Shown piece by piece: positions 13,965 to 21,438 of a stretch of 28,547 bases of DNA. Below the pieces are notes generated by a model. It had not been told where the DNA came from and ran no database searches. It was given only the letters and a program-made list of their open reading frames with translations. This DNA is from Bacillota bacterium (GTDB lineage Bacteria > Bacillota > Clostridia > Acetivibrionales > DTU013). Positions within the stretch are counted from its first letter, which is position 1; each line of letters opens with the position of its first letter. The stretch covers positions 1-28,547 of the forward strand of contig JAEZCA010000017.1 of NCBI GenBank assembly GCA_023412665.1, read 5' to 3'. The position numbers and the translations under genes were made by a program.

Positions 13965-15068
13965 TTACTTTCTTATTGGCAGTACCAAATAAGCAAAATC
14001 ATTTCCCTGCAATGGCTTTATTGTGCATGGTCCAATATTTGTAGTGAAGAATATGTCTACCATTTCATTATCAATTACCCGCAAGGCTTCAATAAAGTAT
14101 TTGTGATTAAATGATATTTCCAGCTTTTTCCCTTCCATTTCAGCTCTGATCTCTTCTCTGACATTACCTGCCTCTGTATTGGCGGTTATAACTATCACAT
14201 CATCCGATATGTCAAGCTTCACCGGATAGCGCCTCTCTTCATTTGTGATAACTAGTGAAGCTCTCTCAAAGCATGCCAGAAGATCCTTCGTATTAACAGT
14301 AACTTTTGTTTCATGCTCACTAGGTATTATTCCCATATAATTGAGATATTCACCCTCAAGCAATCTTGAGGTCATTATGCAGTTTCCCATATCGAACAGT
14401 ATCTGGTTTCCTGCAGCGTATATGTATATGTCTTCATCAACAGGCTGTATTATTTTAGCTATTTCATTGAGTGTCTTACCGGGTATCACAAGATTTCTGG
14501 AAGCACCTGCCGCTTCGTTTTCAGAGCTGCAGCACCTCATTGCCAGCCTGTAGCCATCTATTGATACTATTGTAAGCTTTCCTGTTCTGTACTCAAAAAG
14601 TGAGCCTGTAAGTATTGGTCTGTTTTCATCTGTGCTGACAGCAAAAATTGTCTGTTTGATCATATCCTTTAATATCTTTTTGCTGATTTTTATGCCTTCC
14701 TCTTTTTCTATAGACGGAAGAGCAGGAAAGCCTTCAGCTGATATTCCCTTTATTTCGAAGAAGGAGTTTTCACATTCGATTATTACCGAATTGTTTTCTC
14801 TCACCTCTATTAAAACCTCTGAATCAGGAAGTCTTCTCACAATGTCTCCGAACATTCTAGAATTGAGCACGATTGAGCCTGTTCTTTTTATATCTGCATC
14901 CACGTAGCATTCTATTCCTATCTCGAGGTCATTTCCTGTCATCTTTACCTTTTCATTGGCTTCGAGGAGAATGCCTTCCAGTATTGGGAGAGTAGTCTTG
15001 GTCGAAACGGCCTTTTGAACAATATTGATACCGTCCAGTAAATTATCCTTTGAACATATTATCTTCAT
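13965..15068 (-). CDS. dnaN: DNA polymerase III beta sliding clamp
   Basis: This 367-residue beta clamp forms a dimeric ring that tethers polymerase III and other proteins to DNA. The N-terminus (MKIICSKDNLLDGINIVQKA) and the C-terminal hydrophobic end (FAYLVLPIRK, the conserved P-I/M-R pocket region) are typical, as is ALRVIDNEMVDIFF. Full length indicates all three clamp domains. A GGAGG ribosome binding site lies seven bases before the ATG. It follows dnaA across a 236-base gap that contains likely origin sequences. Confidence 0.97.
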   Translation of the reverse strand: MKIICSKDNLLDGINIVQKAVSTKTTLPILEGILLEANEKVKMTGNDLEIGIECYVDADIKRTGSIVLNSRMFGDIVRRLPDSEVLIEVRENNSVIIECENSFFEIKGISAEGFPALPSIEKEEGIKISKKILKDMIKQTIFAVSTDENRPILTGSLFEYRTGKLTIVSIDGYRLAMRCCSSENEAAGASRNLVIPGKTLNEIAKIIQPVDEDIYIYAAGNQILFDMGNCIMTSRLLEGEYLNYMGIIPSEHETKVTVNTKDLLACFERASLVITNEERRYPVKLDISDDVIVITANTEAGNVREEIRAEMEGKKLEISFNHKYFIEALRVIDNEMVDIFFTTNIGPCTIKPLQGNDFAYLVLPIRK

Positions 15069-15135
15069 TTGTCAACCTCCGGTACATTTTATTTAAAATA
15101 TAATATAAACAAAAAACAGTAATAATAGTAAGTGC

Positions 15136-15302
15136 TGTTGATATGGTGAATAACTGTGTCAAAGCCTGATATCTGTTATGTTTTGGCTGTTGATTCTTTT
15201 GTTGATAATTTGTTGCTGATTTTTGCTTTATTCAGCTTGGATAAAATATCAACAATTTACCAACATATCATTTTTCCCCATATCAACAATTTCTGGGGAT
15301 AA
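15136..15302. other. Candidate downstream oriC subregion (dnaA-dnaN gap)
   Basis: The 15069-15304 gap has no gene and is very AT-rich. TGTTGAT or its complement ATCAACA occurs five times: 15136-15142, 15188-15194, 15200-15206, 15248-15254 and 15282-15288. TGTTGATAA at 15200 and TGGGGATAA at 15294 each differ by one base from the DnaA box TGTGGATAA. In Bacillus-type bipartite origins this gap carries boxes and the unwinding element, so this is a good candidate for the same role. Confidence 0.6.
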
Positions 15303-15304
15303 TT

Positions 15305-16639
15305 TTATTTTCCCGTTACATTTCTTTTCAGTTCTTCAATAGTACGTTTGGTTTCCTGATTGTTCTGAATATCCCCTTCGATCTTCTGTATTGCATGTAT
15401 AACTGTTGTATGGTCCCTGCCTCCAAATTCTTCTCCTATTTTGGGAAGAGAAAGACCCATTATGTCTCTGCACAAATACATAGCTATCTGCCTCGGATAG
15501 GAAATGTTTCTGTTCCTCTTTTGTGAAAGGAATTCATCCGGTCTCAGATCAAAATACCTGGATACGGCTTCAATTATATGCTTAGAGTCTATGATCCTGT
15601 TGTTTGATGCTGCCAGTATCTCTTTAAGCGCTTCTGCGCAAAGATCGACGGATACTTCCGTTTCCGTCAGTGAAGAATATGCTATCACTCTGTTCAAAGC
15701 GCCTTCAAGCTCTCGTATGTTTGATATGACCTTATCTGCAATGAATGTAAGCACATCGTCCGGTATCATTATGTTTTCAAGCTGTGCTTTTTTCCTCAAT
15801 ATCGCTATTCGAGTCTCCAGATCAGGAGATTGAATATCTGCTGTGAGACCCCACTCAAACCTTGAGCGAAGTCTATCCTCCAGTGTTGTTATCTCCTTTG
15901 GAGGACGGTCGCTTGAAATTATGATCTGCTTGTTTGCTTCATATAATGCATTAAAGGTATGGAAAAACTCCTCCTGGGTCCTTTCCTTGCCGCCTATGAA
16001 TTGGATATCATCTATCAGCAGTACATCTATATTTCTGTACCTGCTTCTGAATTCTTCATTTCTGTCATCCTTTATTGCATTTATAAGCTCATTCGTAAAT
16101 TTTTCCGAAGAAACATACAACACTTTCGACGCTGAATTCTGCGTAAGTATGTAATGTCCTATTGCATGCATCAGATGAGTCTTGCCAAGACCTACGCCTC
16201 CATATAGAAAAAGAGGATTGTATGCCTGGGCAGGAGCCTCGGCTACAGCAACGGAGGCAGCATGTGCGAGCCGGTTTCCGTTGCCTATGACAAAGGTGTC
16301 AAAGGTATATTTTGGATTTAGTATTGAATTGTATGGGTCTTCACTTGCAGACTGTTCTGTAGAATGATTCAGCTTATGCTGTGACTCCTGTGAAGGAAGA
16401 GAAGCTATAAGCGTATATTCTCTTGATGTCAAATGTCTGATCGCATTAGAGATAAGCGGTATATATCTTGATTCCAGTATGCCCTTGTTAAACTCTGAAG
16501 GTACTACCAGCTCAATCGTATTGGAATTGACAGAAAAGGGTTCAATGGTCTTTATCCAGGTATTGTAACTGATCTCCGTCAATTCGTTCTTCAACAGATC
16601 GAGTACTTTGGGCCATAGACTGGATATCGGCATGTTCAT
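15305..16639 (-). CDS. dnaA: Chromosomal replication initiator DnaA
   Basis: This 444-residue AAA+ initiator opens the origin. Domain I spans about residues 1-85 (PKVLDLLKNELTEISYNTWI), with a short linker to about 110. Domain III carries Walker A GGVGLGKTHLMHAIG, Walker B VLLIDDIQFIGG and sensor motifs (IISSDRPPKEI). Domain IV carries the DnaA-box-binding helix-turn-helix signature GEEFGGRDHTTVIHA. The length is normal. The ATG follows GGAGG by seven bases. It diverges from rpmH across a 554-base gap with two perfect DnaA boxes, so autoregulation by DnaA is likely. Confidence 0.98.
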   Translation of the reverse strand: MNMPISSLWPKVLDLLKNELTEISYNTWIKTIEPFSVNSNTIELVVPSEFNKGILESRYIPLISNAIRHLTSREYTLIASLPSQESQHKLNHSTEQSASEDPYNSILNPKYTFDTFVIGNGNRLAHAASVAVAEAPAQAYNPLFLYGGVGLGKTHLMHAIGHYILTQNSASKVLYVSSEKFTNELINAIKDDRNEEFRSRYRNIDVLLIDDIQFIGGKERTQEEFFHTFNALYEANKQIIISSDRPPKEITTLEDRLRSRFEWGLTADIQSPDLETRIAILRKKAQLENIMIPDDVLTFIADKVISNIRELEGALNRVIAYSSLTETEVSVDLCAEALKEILAASNNRIIDSKHIIEAVSRYFDLRPDEFLSQKRNRNISYPRQIAMYLCRDIMGLSLPKIGEEFGGRDHTTVIHAIQKIEGDIQNNQETKRTIEELKRNVTGK

Positions 16640-17040
16640 GATGTTTCCTCCACAAGGTTAGTTTTTATCTATATTCGATCTAACAGTTAATGAATTGGTG
16701 CATAACCGTTCAGGAATTTCAGATGCTTCTTTTTCTTCTGTAGGACTGCTCATTGTAAGTATAAATAAATATATCAAACTTGAGGGTAATATTCAATTAA
16801 AAAATGGACTAGTTATCCACAATTAGAGCAATAAATCTTCATTTATCCACAGCCTTTAGCACCGTAATACAATATTGAAAAAAATCCTTCGGATATCTTC
16901 ATTATTATTAGATAGCGTATTTGGTATATAGAGGTTTGATTTGTACTATACAGACTGGAACAGCGTCAATATACTTTAACAGTGTGTGAGTTGTGGAAAA
17001 ATTTTATGTTATCTGTCGTGAGGAAATAGTAAAGAGTTTC
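16640..17040. other. Candidate oriC upstream subregion with DnaA boxes
   Basis: This gene-free, AT-rich stretch lies between divergent dnaA and rpmH. It contains two perfect DnaA boxes, TTATCCACA at 16813-16821 and 16843-16851, in the same orientation and 30 bases apart, which is nearly three helical turns. A weaker match (TTGTGGAAA) lies near 16992. A dnaA promoter candidate on the minus strand (TTGAAT, 17-base gap, TATATT near 16764-16792) overlaps this area. The layout matches the incA/B-type subregion upstream of dnaA in Bacillus-like bipartite origins. Confidence 0.7.
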
Positions 17041-17070
17041 TTGACATAATAGAATAAATTAATATATAAT
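17041..17070 (+). promoter_or_regulatory. Promoter of rpmH
   Basis: A perfect TTGACA is separated by 18 bases from a perfect TATAAT. A leader of about 115 bases follows before the rpmH GTG start. In it, TGATGTC and GACATCA (near 17077 and 17094) form an inverted repeat that could be a leader hairpin. Confidence 0.8.
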
Positions 17071-17193
17071 TGGCGTGATGTCTCTTTATTGCGGACATCA
17101 TATTTATTGAATACTGTTTAAATAAATAAATAACAGCAAATACTTATAGGTAAAAGCGACAGCTTACCTGCAGCAAGGAACGGGGGTGTTACT

Positions 17194-17328
17194 GTGTTAA
17201 GGACATATCAGCCTAAGAAAAGGCAGAGAAGCGTTGAACACGGCTTCAGAAAGAGAATGAGCACGAGCAACGGCAGAAAGGTTTTGAAAAGACGCAGGCT
17301 AAAGGGAAGAAAAGTGCTTTCAGCGTAA
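17194..17328 (+). CDS. rpmH: 50S ribosomal protein L34
   Basis: This 44-residue, extremely basic protein reads MLRTYQPKKRQRSVEHGFRK and ends in RRRLKGRKVLSA, the classic L34 sequence. The start codon is GTG with GGGGGTG eight bases upstream. It is the first gene of the rightward arm, diverging from dnaA, and is followed by a weak terminator before rnpA. This gives room for differential expression of rpmH and rnpA, which share a promoter in most bacteria. Confidence 0.97.
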   Translation: MLRTYQPKKRQRSVEHGFRKRMSTSNGRKVLKRRRLKGRKVLSA

Positions 17329-17355
17329 GACCGCATAAGTGTGGTCTTTTTCTTT
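17328..17355 (+). terminator. Weak terminator/attenuator between rpmH and rnpA
   Basis: AGACCGCA pairs with TGTGGTCT (8 bp with one G-U pair) around a TAAG loop, followed by TTTTCTTTC. The stem starts in the rpmH stop codon. Partial termination here would keep rnpA levels well below L34 levels. Confidence 0.65.
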
Positions 17356-17403
17356 CATTGACAGTTTGCGCAGCAAATGTTCTCAGCCGGCGGCGAGGGA
17401 AAA

Positions 17404-17769
17404 ATGAAAAAAACGATACCATTGAAGAAAAATTACGAGTTTGCTCGTATTTATAAGAAAGGCAGGTTCTTCCCGGGAAAGTACATGGTCATATATGTGA
17501 TGCAGAACAGAGCGGGAGCGAACAGGCTGGGTATCACAGCCAGCAAAAAGGTTGGCAAGAGCGTAAGGCGCAACAGGGTGAAGAGACTGATCAGGGAGAA
17601 CTACAGATATTATGAAGGGTATATCCCTGACGGCCTCGATATTGTATTTGCAGCCAGAAACACTGAAACAGAATATGGATTTACGGAAATCCGAAAGGAA
17701 ATGAAGTTCCTTTTAAAAAAAGTGCGGGCTTTTGATGAGAAGAAATGGGATGGATCGGAAAAATCCTGA
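17404..17769 (+). CDS. rnpA: Ribonuclease P protein component
   Basis: This 121-residue basic protein assists the RNase P RNA in removing tRNA 5' leaders. The signature is ASKKVGKSVRRNRVKRLIRE (the RNR motif), with YKKGRFFPGKYMVIYV near the N-terminus. I chose the internal ATG (MKKTIPLKKNYEFAR) because GAGGG lies five bases upstream; a longer frame begins nine codons earlier without support. Its end overlaps yidD by 25 bases, the usual coupling in this cluster. The DNA for FFPG contains a CCCGGG palindrome that partly resembles a Noc binding site. Confidence 0.96.
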   Translation: MKKTIPLKKNYEFARIYKKGRFFPGKYMVIYVMQNRAGANRLGITASKKVGKSVRRNRVKRLIRENYRYYEGYIPDGLDIVFAARNTETEYGFTEIRKEMKFLLKKVRAFDEKKWDGSEKS

Positions 17770-17966
17770 TAGCAATAATACGTTTGTACCAGAAATATAT
17801 TTCGCCGCTTAAGGGTCAGAGAAGCTGCAGGTTTTATCCGACATGCTCCCAATATGCCATTGACGCATTGCGAAGGTACGGAGCACTAAAAGGGAGCTGG
17901 CTGGCGATGAAGCGCCTGCTGAAATGCCATCCTTTCCATCCCGGAGGGTACGATCCCGTGAAGTAG
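17745..17966 (+). CDS. yidD: Membrane protein insertion efficiency factor YidD
   Basis: This 73-residue protein carries the family motif CRFYPTCSQYAIDALRRYG and a C-terminal LLKCHPFHPGGYDPV. The N-terminal amphipathic or weakly hydrophobic helix (IGKILIAIIRLYQKYISP) probably associates with the inner face of the membrane. It assists YidC-dependent insertion, and yidC follows after 41 bases. It starts inside rnpA, consistent with translational coupling. Confidence 0.96.
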   Translation: MGWIGKILIAIIRLYQKYISPLKGQRSCRFYPTCSQYAIDALRRYGALKGSWLAMKRLLKCHPFHPGGYDPVK

Positions 17967-18007
17967 CTGGAACTACCGGCGTTAATTAACAGAAGGGAAT
18001 AACATCT

Positions 18008-19123
18008 ATGCTTGATCCAATTGCAAAGGTACTTGGAGTCGTTCTTAAATTCATATATGATATAGCGTTTGAGAATTATGGCCTTGCTATCATTATTTTC
18101 ACAGTACTTGTCAGACTGGCAATACTCCCGCTTACTATCAAGCAACAAAAGTCATCTGCAAAAATGCAGGAACTTCAACCCTTGATAAACGACATCCAGA
18201 AGAGATACAAGGATGACAAGGAAAAGCTCAACCAGGAATTGATGAAGGTTTATCAGGAGCATAACTATAATCCTGCCGGCGGTTGTCTGCCGCTGCTGAT
18301 CCAAATGCCCATATTGCTTACATTGTACTGGGTAATTGCCCAGCCCTTGAAGTTCATGCTCGGCAAAACGGAGGAAGCCAGGACAGCCATTATAAATGTG
18401 GCAGCAAAGGCACAGGTTGCTATCAATTCCTTGCTGACAGACCCCAAAATACCAAAAACTGTTGAAGATGTTGTAAAGTCATGGGGAACATATAGTGATA
18501 TAAAAGCCCTTAATTATTTTAACGAGAATCCGGAGGCGTTGACACAAGTCACAGGATTTTTGGACAAAACGGAATTGATCGATTTTAAGAGCTTTATGGG
18601 TCTGCATCTTGGAGAGATAGCAAATCCGGCAAAGCTTTTCTCGGATTTTCAGAATAACTGGAAAATTCAACTGCCGATATTGATATTAGTCATATTGGCT
18701 ACTGTCACAACCTATTTCTCAAGCAAGCTGGCTATGCCCAAAACCACCAATCAGCAGCAAAGCGGTGCTGCAGGCTGCTCAACCAATTCAATGCTTTATA
18801 TGGGTCCTGTAATGACGCTCATGTTTTCATTCCAAATGCCGGCCGGCGTCATCCTTTACTGGATGGCAGGCTATGTGTTTGCCATATTCCAGCAGTTGTT
18901 CCTTAACAAGATGAGGGACAAGGCTGCTGCTCAAAAAGCAGAAGCAGAAAAGGAGAAGGCGGCAAAAATCGAAGAAGGTTCTGTGCCGATAGAAGATAAT
19001 AATACAATAGATAGCGGAACAAGTACTGTAAATAAACAGCTGCCGTCCGGCGGAAGCAAAAACAAGGGAAACAGCGGTAAAGGAAAAAAAGGCGGAAACA
19101 AAAAAGGCGGAAAGAAAAAGTAG
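18008..19123 (+). CDS. yidC: Membrane protein insertase YidC (Oxa1 family)
   Basis: This 371-residue insertase folds membrane proteins alone or with Sec. It has about five membrane segments. The first carries the conserved groove arginine (TVLVRLAILPLTIKQQKSS). Next come the cytoplasmic hairpin (KMQELQPLINDIQKRYKDD), the GGCLPLLIQMPILLTLYWV segment and the C-terminal segments (LPILILVILATVTTYFSS, MTLMFSFQMPAGVILYWM). No lipoprotein signal is present, unlike many Bacillus homologues. It is longer than the usual ~260 residues because of a hydrophilic extracellular segment of about 100 residues between the second and third membrane helices, and because of a Gly/Lys/Ser-rich basic tail that may contact the ribosome. 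It is followed by jag, as usual. Confidence 0.96.
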   Translation: MLDPIAKVLGVVLKFIYDIAFENYGLAIIIFTVLVRLAILPLTIKQQKSSAKMQELQPLINDIQKRYKDDKEKLNQELMKVYQEHNYNPAGGCLPLLIQMPILLTLYWVIAQPLKFMLGKTEEARTAIINVAAKAQVAINSLLTDPKIPKTVEDVVKSWGTYSDIKALNYFNENPEALTQVTGFLDKTELIDFKSFMGLHLGEIANPAKLFSDFQNNWKIQLPILILVILATVTTYFSSKLAMPKTTNQQQSGAAGCSTNSMLYMGPVMTLMFSFQMPAGVILYWMAGYVFAIFQQLFLNKMRDKAAAQKAEAEKEKAAKIEEGSVPIEDNNTIDSGTSTVNKQLPSGGSKNKGNSGKGKKGGNKKGGKKK

Positions 19124-19178
19124 ACATCGAGGCTGAAGGTTGAAATAAAAGCGGATGAAAGGGAGGCTGCTGACATAG

Positions 19179-19817
19179 ATGGGAAAAATGTTGGAAATGA
19201 CAGGAAAGACTGTACAGGAGGCTGTAAACTCAGCCTTGGAGGAATTGGGAGCTGACAGGGAAGCAGTCGATGTGGAAATAATCGATGAGGGTGCCAAGGG
19301 ATTATTCGGAATTGGCAGCAAGTCAGCAAGAGTAAAGGTGACTCTCAGGGATACACAAAATGAGGATGGGGTACAGTTCCTGAGCAGTGTTTTTCAGAAG
19401 ATGAATGTTGATGTAGATATCGAAAAGGTTGAGGATGAGGAATCGATTCAGCTGAAGGTAACAGGCAGGGATAGCGGGATCATTATCGGAAGGCGCGGTG
19501 AAACGCTTGATGCTCTGCAGTACCTCACCAGCCTGGTGGTTAACAGAAAAAATGAAAATTACAAAAGAGTTACCATAGATATAGAAAACTACAGGCAAAA
19601 GCGGGAGGAAACTCTTGTAAAGCTGGCAGAAAGACTAGCGGAGAGAGTTGTGAAGTATCGCCGGAATGTATCGCTTGAGCCTATGAATCCTTATGAAAGA
19701 AGGATCATACATTCCACTCTTCAGAACAACAATTATGTAGAAACCTACAGCGTAGGCGAAGATCCGAACAGGAAGGTAGTAATAACACTGAAGCAGGGGA
19801 ATGGCGGCAGGAAATAA
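19179..19817 (+). CDS. jag: RNA-binding protein Jag/KhpB
   Basis: This 212-residue protein has the three-part Jag architecture. The Jag-N domain (TGKTVQEAVNSALEELGA, then EIIDEGAKGLFGIG) spans about residues 5-55. A KH domain with the loop GRRGETLDALQYL is centred on about residue 110. An R3H domain (PMNPYERRIIHSTLQ) follows near residue 170. Homologues bind RNA with KhpA and affect cell elongation and division in Firmicutes. AGGGAGG lies 12 bases before the chosen ATG; a second ATG three codons later is possible. It is the last gene before a strong terminator. Confidence 0.95.
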   Translation: MGKMLEMTGKTVQEAVNSALEELGADREAVDVEIIDEGAKGLFGIGSKSARVKVTLRDTQNEDGVQFLSSVFQKMNVDVDIEKVEDEESIQLKVTGRDSGIIIGRRGETLDALQYLTSLVVNRKNENYKRVTIDIENYRQKREETLVKLAERLAERVVKYRRNVSLEPMNPYERRIIHSTLQNNNYVETYSVGEDPNRKVVITLKQGNGGRK

Positions 19818-19848
19818 AAACACGCAAAACTTAACGCAGATGACGAGG

Positions 19849-19874
19849 GAGGACAATTTAAATTGTCCTCTTTT
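19849..19874 (+). terminator. Terminator after jag
   Basis: A perfect 22-base palindrome (arms GAGGACAATTT/AAATTGTCCTC) is followed by TTTT. It closes the rpmH-to-jag transcription unit. A TATAAT at 19904-19909 downstream could serve mnmE, but its -35 box is poor. Confidence 0.75.
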
Positions 19875-19955
19875 AAATTTAGATTTTTCTTTATATGATG
19901 CGTTATAATATATAGGATAAATTAGCTATATAACAACTACAGAATTGCGGGGAAC

Positions 19956-21368
19956 ATGATGCAAAAGAATACTGTTGGTTTTAGAGATTTTGATACTATA
20001 GCTGCCATATCTACTCCATATGGGACCGGCGGTGTGGGTATCGTAAGGCTCAGCGGTCCTGGGGCCTTCGGGGCGGCAGCGCGTATTTTCAGAAGTCGCA
20101 GGAATATATTTGATATAAAGAGCCATACGGTCACCCATGGAAAGATCGTCGATCCGGACGACGGCAGAATGATCGATGATGTCCTCCTAACAAAGATGGA
20201 CGGTCCCCATACATTTACCGGTGAGGATATAATAGAGATCAATTGCCACGGAGGGATCCTGGTGCTTAAAAATGTCCTTTCGCTGGTACTGCGGCAAGGG
20301 GTGCGTGCGGCTGGACCCGGCGAGTTTACCAAAAGGGCTTTTATCAATGGGCGTATGGATCTGGCACAGGCGGAGGCTGTAATCGATCTCATAAACTCAA
20401 AAACCGATGAGGGCTCAAGGGCGGCTGCGGCACAGCTGGAGGGCAAGCTCAGCGAGAGAATAACAAATGCCCGCCGAAGCCTCATACAGCTTATTGCGCG
20501 AATCGAAGCGGTAGTTGAATATCCCGAGCATGATATTGAGGATATAACCGGAGATATAGTATATGAGGGTGTATTGAAGGTAAAGGACGAGCTTCAAAGG
20601 ATCTCAGAGGGCTTTGAAAAGGGCAGGCTGCTGCGCGAGGGCATAACTGCTGCAATCATAGGCAAGCCCAATGCAGGAAAGTCTTCACTGTTGAATGCTC
20701 TTGCGGGAAGCAGCAGGGCTATAGTAACCGACATTCCCGGTACTACAAGAGATATAATCGAAGAGTATGTCAATATAAAAGGCATACCGATCAGATTTCT
20801 GGATACCGCAGGAATTCGGCAAACGCAGGACCCTGTCGAATCAATAGGAGTGGAGAGGGCCCGCAGCGCTGCATTATCGGCAGATCTGGCAATTATAGTA
20901 CTCGACGGGCAGACAGGGATCCTTCCTGAGGATATAGAGATAATTGATGCGACTTCAGGAAGAAAGAGAATAGTCATTATAAATAAGACAGATGTGGCAG
21001 ATGATGAAAGAGTACAGGCCATGAAAAATTGTGTCAGGGGGTTAGGTGATCCGTCTGTTGTTGTAACTTCTATGATCGATGGCACTGGAATGGACGAACT
21101 GATGGATACAATTGAGAAGCTTTTTATCAGCGGCAGTATTAGTATGAATAATGAAGTCATCATAACTAATGTCAGGCACAGACAGCTCATAGATGATGCG
21201 GTGTCAAGCCTTGAATCCGCAGAAGCCGCACACACAAGCGGTCTTCCCCTTGACTTTGTTACCATTGATATAAAGGAAAGCGCAGAATTTCTTGGACAGA
21301 TAACTGGTGAGTCTGTTAGCGACGATGTTGTAAATGAGATCTTTTCGCGGTTTTGTATAGGAAAGTGA
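19956..21368 (+). CDS. mnmE: tRNA modification GTPase MnmE
   Basis: This GTPase of about 470 residues works with MnmG to place carboxymethylaminomethyl groups on wobble uridine 34 of certain tRNAs. The N-terminal tetrahydrofolate-binding domain (DTIAAISTPYGTGGVGIVRL) spans about residues 1-120. Helical segments flank the inserted G domain. The G motifs are GKPNAGKSS near residue 235, DIPGTTRD, DTAGIR and NKTD. The C-terminus ends in FCIGK, with the conserved catalytic cysteine. Two ATGs are adjacent and GGGG lies close upstream, so the second may be used. mnmG follows after 70 bases. Confidence 0.97.
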   Translation: MMQKNTVGFRDFDTIAAISTPYGTGGVGIVRLSGPGAFGAAARIFRSRRNIFDIKSHTVTHGKIVDPDDGRMIDDVLLTKMDGPHTFTGEDIIEINCHGGILVLKNVLSLVLRQGVRAAGPGEFTKRAFINGRMDLAQAEAVIDLINSKTDEGSRAAAAQLEGKLSERITNARRSLIQLIARIEAVVEYPEHDIEDITGDIVYEGVLKVKDELQRISEGFEKGRLLREGITAAIIGKPNAGKSSLLNALAGSSRAIVTDIPGTTRDIIEEYVNIKGIPIRFLDTAGIRQTQDPVESIGVERARSAALSADLAIIVLDGQTGILPEDIEIIDATSGRKRIVIINKTDVADDERVQAMKNCVRGLGDPSVVVTSMIDGTGMDELMDTIEKLFISGSISMNNEVIITNVRHRQLIDDAVSSLESAEAAHTSGLPLDFVTIDIKESAEFLGQITGESVSDDVVNEIFSRFCIGK

Positions 21369-21438
21369 TTCAGCGAGCTGATTTTCAGAGTTAGAATATA
21401 GTGAGTACAATTTGGACGGCAACAGGGATGGAGGCAAT

